64,000 bases of DNA from Natranaerovirga pectinivora (GCF_004342165.1 NZ_SMAL01000007.1:62001-126000); one strand, 5' to 3'; shown: positions 45,230 through 54,975, counted from the stretch's first letter. The notes: generated from the sequence alone by a model not told the origin. Numbers and translations: made by a program.

Positions 45230-46056
45230 ATGAATAATAATGTTTTAAAATATATCACATCATCTAAATTTATTCATGAGTTTAAGATAGATATTATTGA
45301 AACAACTGATAGTAATATAATTTATAAATCTAATGAAGTATCTATTGAAAAAAAAAAGATAAAAACATCGTTGAAAGTATTAGAATATTCTTTAGTTCAA
45401 AAGATTTAATGTTTACTTTATACATTTTTAAAAAGAGAATAATAATTAATAAAGAAAAAAGTTATTATTACTGTATACTAATTTTACTACTATATGAAAG
45501 TATACTAGAATTCATAATTGGAAAAAGCAAAGAAGTTTTATTAAAGGATTTTCTGAAAAATAACAATAAATTTGATGAGTTAGTTTGTTTATGGAGTAAA
45601 TTCAACAAACATGAAAAAGAATTCATAAAAAAACTTTGTTGTGAAAATACTATGATCTCGGAAATGTATATTGATGAAATTGAAAAGCTTTGCAGATTTC
45701 AGAAGTACCAAAGTATAACGACAAAAATAAGCAATACAGAATCATTAAAATATGATCAAGGTTTTCATAAAATAAGTAAAAGTGATAATATTGCAATTTA
45801 TGGTGTAGGTAATATTGGAATGATTCTTTATAAGTTATTATCTAAGAATGATTATAGTGTAAAAATTTTTATAGACGAGTTCTATGAAGATAAAACAGCT
45901 AATAATATGCCAGTAATAAAAAGTGTAGAATTAAGTAAACATAATTACAACTATGATGTGATTATTATTACGCCTGTATTTGATTTTGATACTATCTATG
46001 AAAACTTAAAAAAATATACTGACAAAACAATTATTTCTATAGAATTTATTTTATAA
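45230..46056 (+). pseudogene. Frame-disrupted island gene, A10 tract: possible phase-variable locus
   Basis: Two frames meet here. ATG 45230 (after GTGGGG) opens 59 codons ending at TAA 45407-45409. The frame carrying the rest begins inside the poly-A tract (45348-45357, ten A) and runs to 46056. ATG 45409 overlaps the TAA but has no ribosome site. With 8 or 11 A the two parts join into about 275 codons. The C-terminal 90 residues (IAIYGVGNIGMILYKLL, FIDEFYED, YDVIIITPVF) form the island's Rossmann-like module; the N-terminal part is not recognised. Phase variation, a fixed mutation or a sequencing error are all possible. Confidence 0.65.
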
Positions 46057-46090
46057 AGATGCAAAGAAAATGAAATTGAGGACTAAGAAA

Positions 46091-47065
46091 ATGGATAAAA
46101 TGATATCAGTTATTATCCCTATGTATAATACAGAAAGCTATATTGAAGAATGTATCCAGTCTCTTATGGATCAAACATATATTAACTTTGAAGTTTTTAT
46201 AATAGATGATGGATCTACGGATAAAAGTTTTCAAATTGCTGCTGATAAGATTAAATCAGATAAAAGATTTAACTTAATTAAACAAGATAATATGGGGGCA
46301 TCAACTGCAAGGAATAAAGGAATAATGATGTCTAAAGGTTTTTTTCTGTATTTTTTAGATAGTGATGATTATATTCACAAAACTACATTTGAAAAATGCA
46401 TGAGAGAATTTGAAGAAAAAAAAGTAGACTTAGTTATATTTGATGCAATTTGTATTGTTGACAAAGTTTATTTAAATAAGAAACAAGAAAAATATGAGGA
46501 GAAAATGTCTAATTTTTATGACAGAAGTAGTATTCCACAATTTAAAAACGTTATTATGGTCAATGATTTTTTAAGAATTAGTTTCTTAGAAAATAAGTTT
46601 AGAGGTAATAGTGTTTTGTATATGATAAAAAGAAATATAATTACTAAAAATAATATCATGTTTAACGAAAAAATTACTTATTATGAAGATGTTTTATTTC
46701 TATATAAAGTTATAAAGCATATAAAAAAAGTAAAGTATTTATCCCATAAATTTTACTACAGAAGATTAACTGGAAATTCGTTGATGACTAGCAATAAGAA
46801 TATAGAAATAGTTAACGATGTAATACAGTGTATTGATTTAATTAGAAGTGAAGGATTAAATGAAATTAATAAAATGTTTATCAAATATTTATCTATGGTA
46901 GCATATGTTTTTTGGAATAAGTGTAGCAATGTTTCTAAAAATGATATAAAGTTAACTTATTACATAAAAATATTATTTGAAAGTCTTATGGTGTATACGG
47001 ATGAAAAAGATGTTTTAGAAGCATCGTATAATGATAATATAATAAAAATAATGAATACATTATAG
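46091..47065 (+). CDS. Family 2 glycosyltransferase
   Basis: A 324-residue GT-A fold transferase: ISVIIPMYNTESYIEECIQS at the N-terminus, DDGSTDKS nucleotide-binding Asp pair, ASTARNKGI and the LDSDDYI metal-binding motif (about 90). The C-terminal third is helical and unassigned. No membrane helix, so it acts on a cytoplasmic acceptor such as flagellin-bound glycan. The frame opens at 46070, but GAGGA lies eight bases before ATG 46091. It directly follows the phase-variable candidate. Confidence 0.88.
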   Translation: MDKMISVIIPMYNTESYIEECIQSLMDQTYINFEVFIIDDGSTDKSFQIAADKIKSDKRFNLIKQDNMGASTARNKGIMMSKGFFLYFLDSDDYIHKTTFEKCMREFEEKKVDLVIFDAICIVDKVYLNKKQEKYEEKMSNFYDRSSIPQFKNVIMVNDFLRISFLENKFRGNSVLYMIKRNIITKNNIMFNEKITYYEDVLFLYKVIKHIKKVKYLSHKFYYRRLTGNSLMTSNKNIEIVNDVIQCIDLIRSEGLNEINKMFIKYLSMVAYVFWNKCSNVSKNDIKLTYYIKILFESLMVYTDEKDVLEASYNDNIIKIMNTL

Positions 47066-47088
47066 ATATAATAAATAAGGGTGGTACT

Positions 47089-48507
47089 ATGAAACGAATA
47101 ATAGTATTTGGAACTGGAAGCAGTGCTGAAAAATTATTAAGCTCTCTTGATTACAGCCAAGTTCAAATAAGTTTTTTTGTTGATAATAATGAAAAAAACC
47201 AATATATGAAGTTTAGGGGCTATGATATTTTTCATCCTAAAGAAATTATAAAAGCTAAGTATGATTATATAATTATTGCCAGTCAATACTCAGTGGAAAT
47301 TATGCAACAATTATTAAATTACAATATCTCTTTTAATAAAATAATTCCAAGTGATAGCTATACTCACAATAATGATATAAAAAGTATGCAAGATGAAATT
47401 TATAAGGGGATAACAATTCATGATGAGGTCAATAATAATAAGCTAAAAATTGCGCTAATTAACTATAATTATTCTAATTACAACGGCTATTCTTTGTTTA
47501 GGAAGCTCCCTAAATATATACAAAACAAATATGAAATTGATTTGATAGAAATTCAAGACAAAGAAAAATTAATGGAGTATGATGTTATTTGTTCTTCTCA
47601 TTATGACGGAATTTATGATAGAAAACATATTAATTTGGAATTGTGGCATGGTTTTCCCCTTAAACAGATGGGGAACATGCATTATGAAACGAATCAAGAA
47701 TCACTTAATTATTATAGAAATCGTTCGGATAATACTAATCTAATTTTCTCGTACTCTCAATTGTATAGCACTTTTTTTAATGCTTGCTTTTCAAATTCTG
47801 GAGATAAATATAGAATTACTGGAATGCCTAGAAATGACTTGCTATTTGAAAAGGGTAGTTTGGTTAAGCTTGAAAAAATATGCCAAAGAACTTTAATGGA
47901 TACCAATATAGTTTTCTTTCTCCCAACTTGGAAAAAAGGTAAGAACAAAAAAATAGAATCGAATAGAGAGTGGAGTAAACTATTTGGATTTAGCAATGAA
48001 AATGAAGAAAATATTGTAAAAATGTTAGAACGAAATAATTTATTCTTACTAGTCAAATTACATCCTTATGAATATGATGTTTACAAAGACATGGATATTT
48101 TTAAGCATGATAGAGTTTTTTTGCTTTCTGAAGAACATTTAATACAGAATAGAATACATTTGTATGAACTACTTAATTGTGGAAAAATGTTAATTACAGA
48201 CTATTCATCTATATATTTTGATACTTTATTAGTTGATATGCCAATAATATTTACACCTTTTGATATCAATGAGTATAGTAAAAAAAGAGGATTTTTAATT
48301 GAGCCTTATGATTTTTTTACACCAGGTCCAAAAGTTGAAAAATTAGAGGAGTTAGAAGAAGAAATAGCAAGATATATTAGTGGAAAAGATCAGTATAAAG
48401 ATAAGCGGGAACGAATAAAAAATATTGTGTTCAAGTACACTGATAATAAAGCTAGCTTAAGGGTATGGAAGGAAATAGATAAATATCTATCAAAAAACAG
48501 AACATAA
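47089..48507 (+). CDS. Rossmann-like module fused to CDP-glycerol glycerophosphotransferase (first)
   Basis: A 472-residue fusion. The module at 3-88 reads RIIVFGTGSSAEKLL, FFVDNNEKN, YDYIIIASQYSVEI. The remainder (about 120-470) matches the TagB/TagF family: WHGFPLKQMG at 186, GMPRNDLLF, HPYEYDVY and ITDYSSIYFDTLL. It would move phosphoglycerol from CDP-glycerol to an acceptor. It lacks the membrane-binding basic segments typical of teichoic acid polymerases, at least by eye, so a soluble acceptor such as glycosylated flagellin is plausible. Confidence 0.87.
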   Translation: MKRIIVFGTGSSAEKLLSSLDYSQVQISFFVDNNEKNQYMKFRGYDIFHPKEIIKAKYDYIIIASQYSVEIMQQLLNYNISFNKIIPSDSYTHNNDIKSMQDEIYKGITIHDEVNNNKLKIALINYNYSNYNGYSLFRKLPKYIQNKYEIDLIEIQDKEKLMEYDVICSSHYDGIYDRKHINLELWHGFPLKQMGNMHYETNQESLNYYRNRSDNTNLIFSYSQLYSTFFNACFSNSGDKYRITGMPRNDLLFEKGSLVKLEKICQRTLMDTNIVFFLPTWKKGKNKKIESNREWSKLFGFSNENEENIVKMLERNNLFLLVKLHPYEYDVYKDMDIFKHDRVFLLSEEHLIQNRIHLYELLNCGKMLITDYSSIYFDTLLVDMPIIFTPFDINEYSKKRGFLIEPYDFFTPGPKVEKLEELEEEIARYISGKDQYKDKRERIKNIVFKYTDNKASLRVWKEIDKYLSKNRT

Positions 48508-48521
48508 AGGAGCAAATAAAA

Positions 48522-49682
48522 ATGGACTATGTTATAAATCTTATAAAAGAGGCTGCATTAAAAAAACTTGTTATATTTGGAACTGGAAGAGCAAGTGATA
48601 TCTTAAGTCAATATTTTAATGATAATATAAGTTACTATCTAGATAATGATATTGAGAAAAGAGGAAAATATTTTAAAGAAAAAAAAATATACACGCCAGA
48701 GATTTTAACAAATGAAAACAAAGAAAACATGACAATTATTATTGCAAGTATGTATTACGATGAAATCAGTACTCAACTAGAAAATCTGGGATTTGTAAAA
48801 GAAAAAAACTTTTGGAATGGTATGGTATTGTACAATGCCATAGTGGAAATGAATTATGATAAAAAAAGCCAACAAGTTATAAAATTAGAATATCCAGTTA
48901 ACCCAAACTATAGGTATGGTTATGGTAAAAAGCCACATCAATTAATATATAATATAATTAATAAGTGCAGAAGCAGGTATACAGAGTTGCTGTCTAAGTT
49001 TAATGTGTATGAAAAAAAACTACTAGGTATTAGTAGGATTGAAAATAGGGAATCAATGATAGAACCTTTTTGGGAAAATAATTATATGTCAGGTTTAGAT
49101 GCAATTGCTTTATATTCGATAGTTAGCATATACAAACCTAGAAAATATATGGAAATTGGTAGTGGTAACTCTACTAAATTCGTTTATAGAGCAATTAAAG
49201 ACAATGATTTAAAAACGAAAATAATATCGATTGATCCTTATCCTAGAGCAGAAATTGATATTATTTGTGATGAAATTTATAGAATTCCTGTAGAAGATTT
49301 AGATCTGGATGTATTTGATGATTTAGATAAGGGAGATATTCTATTCGTTGACAATTCACATAGGTGTTTCACGAATTCAGATGTTACTGTATTTTTCCTT
49401 GAGATATTACCGAGGCTAAAGAAAGGGGTAATTGTGCAAATACATGATGTATACCTTCCTTATGATTATCCTGATGCTTGGAGAAATAGATTTTATTCGG
49501 AACAGTATTTACTTGCTTGTTATTTATTATCAGGTGGAGATTTATTTGAAATAATACTTCCAAATGCACTAATTACACAAGATAATGAATTGGTTAATAT
49601 TATTGACCCTATTTGGAAAGGTTTTGAGGAAAAGGGATTATCTCAAAAAAGAGGATCATCATTTTGGTTAATAATAAATTAA
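48522..49682 (+). CDS. Rossmann-like module fused to class I SAM methyltransferase
   Basis: A 386-residue fusion. The module at about 15-100 reads LVIFGTGRASDILSQYF, YYLDNDIEKRGK and MTIIIASMYYDEI. A linker precedes a Methyltransf_24-like domain from about residue 190, with SAM motif YMEIGSGNSTKFV, acidic SIDPYPRAEI and ILFVDNSHRCF. It is a second, different methyltransferase from the TylF-like one at 44173. AAAGGAG precedes the ATG. Substrate unknown; a nonulosonate or phosphoglycerol decoration is likely from context. Confidence 0.82.
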   Translation: MDYVINLIKEAALKKLVIFGTGRASDILSQYFNDNISYYLDNDIEKRGKYFKEKKIYTPEILTNENKENMTIIIASMYYDEISTQLENLGFVKEKNFWNGMVLYNAIVEMNYDKKSQQVIKLEYPVNPNYRYGYGKKPHQLIYNIINKCRSRYTELLSKFNVYEKKLLGISRIENRESMIEPFWENNYMSGLDAIALYSIVSIYKPRKYMEIGSGNSTKFVYRAIKDNDLKTKIISIDPYPRAEIDIICDEIYRIPVEDLDLDVFDDLDKGDILFVDNSHRCFTNSDVTVFFLEILPRLKKGVIVQIHDVYLPYDYPDAWRNRFYSEQYLLACYLLSGGDLFEIILPNALITQDNELVNIIDPIWKGFEEKGLSQKRGSSFWLIIN

Positions 49683-49732
49683 TTATTGCTACTTAGTAAT
49701 AGTAATTTTTAAATGGGCAAAGGAGATATAAT

Positions 49733-50737
49733 ATGTGTTATATAAGTGCATTAATGCCTGTGTATAATGGGGAAAATCACATTAAAGAAACCATAGAAAG
49801 CATTCTTTACCAAACATATAAAGAGTTTGAGTTTATTATTATTAATGATGGATCAACAGATAATACACAAAAAATTATTGAGAAATATAAAGATAAACGA
49901 ATTAAATTATATAACCTAGAGTCTAATAAAGGAGTTGGGTTTGCATCAAATTTTGCTTTAAACAAAGCCAAAGGCAAATATATTGCAAGGGTAGATAGTG
50001 ATGATATTTATCATAAAGATAGGTTTAGATTACAGAAAAACTATCTTGATAGTCATCCAGAAATAGTACTTGTTAAGACGTTGATTGAATATTTTGGAGA
50101 TAATAAAATTGTCAATACAGATAGATATAAAACTATAAAAGAAATAGTTGAACTAAACAAAAACAAAGTAGTTTCGACTGAAGAGATATCAAAACAATTG
50201 TATTGGAATATGTGTATACCTCATACTTCGGTAATGGCAAGAACAAAGGTATTGAAAGAATTTGGATATACAGAGTTAAGATGCTGTGAAGATTATTACT
50301 TATGCTATAATATGAACAAGAAAAATTATAAAATGGCTACAATAAATGAACATTTAGTTAAGGTTAGGATTACTAATGAATCGACTACTGCGCAAAACAG
50401 AGATATTCTTTATAAAAATATATATATAATTAAAAAAGATATAATAAATAATTTATTCTTAAAAGGAAAAGTTTATATATGGGGAGCAGGTAGTTTTGGA
50501 AAGTTAGTATATAACATACTAAGGGAATACTCATTACCAATAGAAGGATTTATTGATAGGGATACAAAAAAACAGAATATATTAATAGATGGTTTAAGAG
50601 TATACTCACCCAATATGATAACTGGGAATAAGACAATGAAAATAATTATTGCCTCACAGCCAGGTACATACTCTATAATAAATTATATTGAAAATATAGG
50701 ATATAAGCATATAGATGATTATTTAGTATATTTTTAA
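49733..50737 (+). CDS. Family 2 glycosyltransferase with C-terminal Rossmann-like module
   Basis: A 334-residue fusion in reverse order. The N-terminal GT2 domain (SALMPVYNGENHIKETIES, NDGSTDNTQ, RVDSDDIYHKDRF) covers about 1-200. The module then follows at 246-334 as KVYIWGAGSFGKLVYNIL, GFIDRDTKKQN and MKIIIASQPGTYS. Here the module is C-terminal, whereas the two methyltransferases and two glycerophosphotransferases have it N-terminal, showing it moves as a unit. AAAGGAG precedes the ATG. Confidence 0.85.
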   Translation: MCYISALMPVYNGENHIKETIESILYQTYKEFEFIIINDGSTDNTQKIIEKYKDKRIKLYNLESNKGVGFASNFALNKAKGKYIARVDSDDIYHKDRFRLQKNYLDSHPEIVLVKTLIEYFGDNKIVNTDRYKTIKEIVELNKNKVVSTEEISKQLYWNMCIPHTSVMARTKVLKEFGYTELRCCEDYYLCYNMNKKNYKMATINEHLVKVRITNESTTAQNRDILYKNIYIIKKDIINNLFLKGKVYIWGAGSFGKLVYNILREYSLPIEGFIDRDTKKQNILIDGLRVYSPNMITGNKTMKIIIASQPGTYSIINYIENIGYKHIDDYLVYF

Positions 50738-50761
50738 TTGAATTGAATAAAAGGGGATTAT

Positions 50762-52144
50762 ATGAATAAAATTGTACTATTTGGAGCATCCAGATTAGGT
50801 GAAATAGCATATCAGTATTTAACTAAAAATCATAAAATTATTGCTTATGTTGACAATGATGAAACAAAACTAGGAAAAACAATGAATAATGTAAAAATAT
50901 ATAATACAGAAATATTGAGTCATATTGAAGGTTATATAATAATTTGTAGTATGTATGATCTGGAGATTGTTACTCAGCTAATAGGTTTAGGAGTAACAAG
51001 ATTTGGAGTTTTTGAAGTTAATCAATCTAATTATGAAGTTATGCATTATGATTATTCAGACATAGATGATTTTTCAGTAAAACCCAATAAAATTTGCCTT
51101 ATAATAGAGAATAATTCAGGTTCAAATACCTATGCTCTATTAAAAAGAGTTGATGAAATTATATGTGAAAAATACAATGTAACTTCTATCTATAAATACT
51201 TAAAAAATAGCAATTACTATTTTGATATATTAACTAGTAAATTAATTTTATATACACATGATACTAGATGTAATGAAAACCAAATTAATATTCAAATGTG
51301 GCATGGGTTTCCTCTTAAAGGTCTCTCATATATGAGCAAATACAATCATCAAAACAGGGAGGCAAATCATATTGCTTGGTCCAGATTAGATTATATTGTT
51401 TCTTATTCTCAGACATATAGTACATTAATGAATGCTTGTTATGGAGTAGATGGGGAAAAATATAAGGTTTTAGGTATGCCAAGAAATGACTTGCTATTTT
51501 GTACTAACTCTAAAAAAAGATTAGAAGAAGTTTATAATATAACTTTAAATAATAAAAAAGTTATATTTTATATACCTACATTTAGAAACACTGTATTTGG
51601 TGAGAAGAATGGTGGTTTTATAAAGTCTTGTCTAACAGATGATGAGCTAATTGAGTTGAATACTTATCTTGAAGAAAATAATACTATAATGGTTTATAAA
51701 ATGCATCCACAAGAAGAAAAAGAATTAATAACGTTAAAAAATATATTAAACTTAACAGAGAGTATGTTGGTAGATTTTAGTTTAGATTTATATGAACTAT
51801 TAGGGAGTGCAGATGTATTAATTACTGATTATTCGTCAGTGTATTTTGATTTTCTATTATTAGATAAACCTATTATATTCTATATTTTTGATTATAAAAC
51901 TTATGAAGCGAGTAGAGGGTTTTTGCTCCATCCATTTGATTTTTGGGCACCAGGGGCAAAGGCATATGATTTTAAGTCATTACTAATAGCAATTAATAAT
52001 GGTTTATATGGGGATGAGTACAAACTTAAAAGAGATTTAATTTGTAATATAGTTCATACGTATAAAGATAACCAATCTTGTGACCGTGTATGGAGTTTTG
52101 TTGACGAAATTCTCAATAAAAACAATTTCATGATTAGAAAATAA
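50762..52144 (+). CDS. Rossmann-like module fused to CDP-glycerol glycerophosphotransferase (second)
   Basis: A 460-residue paralogue of the gene at 47089. The module at 3-84 reads KIVLFGASRLGEIAYQYL, AYVDNDETKLGK and YIIICSMYDLEI. The transferase domain has WHGFPLKG at 180-187, GMPRNDLLF, KMHPQEEKEL and ITDYSSVYFDFLLLD. The two copies differ throughout, so they likely add phosphoglycerol at different positions or to different acceptors. AAGGGG precedes the ATG; 24 bases from the preceding gene. Confidence 0.87.
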   Translation: MNKIVLFGASRLGEIAYQYLTKNHKIIAYVDNDETKLGKTMNNVKIYNTEILSHIEGYIIICSMYDLEIVTQLIGLGVTRFGVFEVNQSNYEVMHYDYSDIDDFSVKPNKICLIIENNSGSNTYALLKRVDEIICEKYNVTSIYKYLKNSNYYFDILTSKLILYTHDTRCNENQINIQMWHGFPLKGLSYMSKYNHQNREANHIAWSRLDYIVSYSQTYSTLMNACYGVDGEKYKVLGMPRNDLLFCTNSKKRLEEVYNITLNNKKVIFYIPTFRNTVFGEKNGGFIKSCLTDDELIELNTYLEENNTIMVYKMHPQEEKELITLKNILNLTESMLVDFSLDLYELLGSADVLITDYSSVYFDFLLLDKPIIFYIFDYKTYEASRGFLLHPFDFWAPGAKAYDFKSLLIAINNGLYGDEYKLKRDLICNIVHTYKDNQSCDRVWSFVDEILNKNNFMIRK

Positions 52145-52212
52145 TTTTAACAATATTAAAAAAAGTAATAGAATTACTTGGAAGTAGGGAAATTACTAAA
52201 AGGAGAAAGCAT

Positions 52213-53349
52213 ATGATTAGTATTATCTTGCCTGTTTTCAATGGAGAAAAATTTATTTGTAATGCTATACAAAGTGTATTATTACAAACATATTCGAAAT
52301 GGGAATTAATTATAGTGGATGATGGTTCAACAGATCAAACGTCATCTCTTGTGAAAATATTTTCTGACAAACGTATAAAGTATATATATCAAAAAAATCA
52401 AGGACCTGCTTCTGCAAGAAATCAAGGTATAAATATTGCTAAAGGAGAGTATATAGCTTTTATTGATGCAGATGACTTATATTTGGAAGACAAACTAAAA
52501 GAACAAGTAGAGTATTTAAGACTACACCCTGAGATTGATATAGTATATAATGATATAAAGGTAGTAGATGAGAGCTTAAGTTATCTTTATTCCTTGAATA
52601 GTGAACATGTATATAATAGTAAAGAAGAATTCCTTGCAATGCTATTATTTAGACAAATTATTCCTTTGCCCCCATCTATTATGTTGAAAAAAAGCTGTTT
52701 TGAAGAAGGTATACGTTTTAATAAAAAATATAGCCATGGAGAAGATTATGATTTAACTATACAGTTGGCAAAAAAATTCTGTTTTGGTTATTTGCCAAAA
52801 ACATTGTATATTTATAGAAGACATGACAATAATTTAACAAACAATCATAAGAAACAACTAGAAGCAGAAATAAACGTATTGCATTGTTTGGGCTATTCAA
52901 ATATTGAATTAATAGTAGAAAAAAGCAATTTTCCTTTTTTTGATAGAAAATTATTACTTGCTAAAATATATTTGAAATTAGAAGAAGTTAAGCCTGCTGA
53001 AAGAATATTATTAGATTTATATAAAAAAAATAAAAAGCATTCATTAATAAATTTTTATTTAGGGAATTGCTCTTATCAATTAGATGATTTAGAACGTGCA
53101 AAAACTTTTTTTGAATCTGCAATCTTAAATGAATGCAACAAAGCAGAATTTTACAATAATTTAGGATGTGTATATGCGAGACTTGGAGAGATGGAAAAGG
53201 CACATTTGCTTTTTCAAAAAGCATTACTTAAAAGGCCAGAATATTTAGATGCATTCTATAATAAAGAAGAGATAAACAATAATAAAAAAGACTGGAAATT
53301 AACTAAGAGACAATTAAGAAAAAATCTAACTAAGTATCACATTAAATAA
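52213..53349 (+). CDS. Family 2 glycosyltransferase with C-terminal TPR repeats
   Basis: A 378-residue protein. The GT2 domain (about 1-225) has ISIILPVFNGEKFICNAIQS, VDDGSTDQT, ASARNQGIN and IDADDLYLED. The C-terminal 120 residues hold about three TPR-like repeats (LINFYLGNCSYQLDDLERAK, AEFYNNLGCVYARLGEMEKA), which often bind protein partners, here perhaps flagellin or island enzymes. It lacks the Rossmann-like module. AAAGGAG precedes the ATG. Confidence 0.87.
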   Translation: MISIILPVFNGEKFICNAIQSVLLQTYSKWELIIVDDGSTDQTSSLVKIFSDKRIKYIYQKNQGPASARNQGINIAKGEYIAFIDADDLYLEDKLKEQVEYLRLHPEIDIVYNDIKVVDESLSYLYSLNSEHVYNSKEEFLAMLLFRQIIPLPPSIMLKKSCFEEGIRFNKKYSHGEDYDLTIQLAKKFCFGYLPKTLYIYRRHDNNLTNNHKKQLEAEINVLHCLGYSNIELIVEKSNFPFFDRKLLLAKIYLKLEEVKPAERILLDLYKKNKKHSLINFYLGNCSYQLDDLERAKTFFESAILNECNKAEFYNNLGCVYARLGEMEKAHLLFQKALLKRPEYLDAFYNKEEINNNKKDWKLTKRQLRKNLTKYHIK

Positions 53350-53390
53350 TAAAAGGTCCCCTAAAATTAATTTAATAATTGGAGCTAAAA

Positions 53391-54326
53391 ATGAATATAT
53401 TATTAACTGCAATAGGAAAAAGAGTGCAACTAATTAAGTATTTTAAAGAGAAGTTTAATATTATAGGAGTTGATGCTTCTAATCAAACTCCAGGTAGTCA
53501 TTTTACCAATAAATTTTACACTGCACCTCCTTGTACCCATAAACAATATATTAATGTTTTACTTGAAATTTGTTTAAAAGAAAAAATTAATATACTAATA
53601 CCACTTTTGGAAAGTGAATTTTTTTTATTAGATATGAACAGAGAAAAGTTTCAAGAAATTGGTACCTTTATTATGCTTTCTGATATTGATGTATTAACTA
53701 TATGCAATGATAAATGGGCAACATATAAATTTTTTAAAGAAAACAGTATTAATACGCCAATTAGTCATATAAAAATTATTGACGAAAAATTAGAATTTCC
53801 TTTGATAATTAAACCTAGACAAGGTATGGGGAGTAAGCAAGTTTTTAAGGTGAAAGACAAAGAAGAATTAGAATTCTATATTAAAAGAATAGAAAAACCA
53901 TTGATTCAAGAGTTTGTACAGGGAGTAGAGTATACTATTGATTGTTTCTGTGATGAAGAGGGATGCCCTATTGCAATTATACCAAGAGAAAGAATTGAAA
54001 TAAGGGCTGGCGAAGTATCAAAATCAAAAACAATTAAGAGTTGGGATATTATTGATGCAGCAGTAAATGTTTGTCGAAAGTTAAAAGCTATAGGTCCCAT
54101 TACTATCCAATGTATTAAGATGCATACAGGAGAAATAAAGTTTATAGAAATAAATAGCAGACTTGGTGGAGGCGTCCCGTTAGCATTTCAAGCAGGTGTA
54201 AATTATGGAGAATTAATGATGCAACTTGCTATGAAAGAAAAGATTTATCCGATGATTGGTGAATTTAAGGAAATTACTATGTTAAGATATGATGAGGCGG
54301 TATTTTATGAAAGCTGTAATATTTGA
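53391..54326 (+). CDS. ATP-grasp ligase-like protein
   Basis: A 311-residue ATP-grasp protein related to PylC and carbamoyl-phosphate-synthase-like enzymes, which couple ATP to C-N bond formation. Visible parts are the N-terminal Rossmann start NILLTAIGKRVQLIKYF, the Lys/Gly nucleotide region PLIIKPRQGMGSKQVF, VQEFVQG-like IQEFVQGVEYTID, and the metal-site KFIEINSRLGGGVPLA. ATG 53391 follows GGAG; TTG 53379 overlaps that site. It overlaps the next gene by 20 bases. No PseH-type acetyltransferase is in the window, so it may install an acyl or aminoacyl group instead. Confidence 0.83.
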   Translation: MNILLTAIGKRVQLIKYFKEKFNIIGVDASNQTPGSHFTNKFYTAPPCTHKQYINVLLEICLKEKINILIPLLESEFFLLDMNREKFQEIGTFIMLSDIDVLTICNDKWATYKFFKENSINTPISHIKIIDEKLEFPLIIKPRQGMGSKQVFKVKDKEELEFYIKRIEKPLIQEFVQGVEYTIDCFCDEEGCPIAIIPRERIEIRAGEVSKSKTIKSWDIIDAAVNVCRKLKAIGPITIQCIKMHTGEIKFIEINSRLGGGVPLAFQAGVNYGELMMQLAMKEKIYPMIGEFKEITMLRYDEAVFYESCNI

Positions 54327-54975
54327 TTTAGATGATACATTATATAATGAAAAACAATTTGTATATGGAGCATTTTATGAGGTAGCAGAATATTTAGGAT
54401 GTAAATATGATTTGACCCCGGCTGTATTGTATCAAGAAATGATAAATGAGTTTAGAATTAATGGTCGAGGTAAAGTATTTAATAAAATATGTTACAAATA
54501 TAAATTTAAAGAAGATATAAATGTCTTAGTAGAAATATATAGAAGGGCTAAACCACCTCTGAAACTATATGAAGATGGAAAGAAATTTATTCAAAGCAGT
54601 AGAGGAAGGTATAGACTTGGATTAATTACAGATGGACTTCATTACGTTCAATGGAATAAAATAAAAACCCTTGGGATAGAGTCATTATTTGATGCCATCA
54701 TTGTAACAGATGATTTAGGAAAAGAGTATTGGAAGCCTAGTAAAGTACCCTATATAAAAATAGCTGAAGAATTGAATGTTTCATTTAAAGATATGGTTTA
54801 TATTGGTGATAATCCAAATAAAGATTTTTATAGTGCAAAGGAACTAGGAATGTTAACAATTCGAATTATTAGAGAAGATGGAGATTATAAAGATATTTTT
54901 CTAGAAAAAGAGTATGAGGCAAATTACATGGTCAAAGATCTTTTTGATTTAGAAAAATTTTTTATAAAGGAGTGA
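54307..54975 (+). CDS. HAD-superfamily hydrolase
   Basis: A 222-residue phosphatase-type protein with the motif I FDLDDTLYNE (nucleophile Asp at residue 8), motif II LGLITDG, and motif IV YIGDNPNKDF. Cap domain of the C1 type at about 15-90. ATG 54307 after GAGGCGG is preferred to ATG 54289; it overlaps the ATP-grasp gene, so translation is coupled. In this context it may remove a phosphate from a sugar intermediate, such as a nonulosonate 9-phosphate. Confidence 0.87.
   Translation: MKAVIFDLDDTLYNEKQFVYGAFYEVAEYLGCKYDLTPAVLYQEMINEFRINGRGKVFNKICYKYKFKEDINVLVEIYRRAKPPLKLYEDGKKFIQSSRGRYRLGLITDGLHYVQWNKIKTLGIESLFDAIIVTDDLGKEYWKPSKVPYIKIAEELNVSFKDMVYIGDNPNKDFYSAKELGMLTIRIIREDGDYKDIFLEKEYEANYMVKDLFDLEKFFIKE

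Noticed and set aside
45409-46056. Independent gene starting at ATG 45409
   Set aside because: No ribosome site, and the frame continues sensibly upstream to the A10 tract. A frame break within one gene is more likely, though TAATG coupling cannot be excluded.
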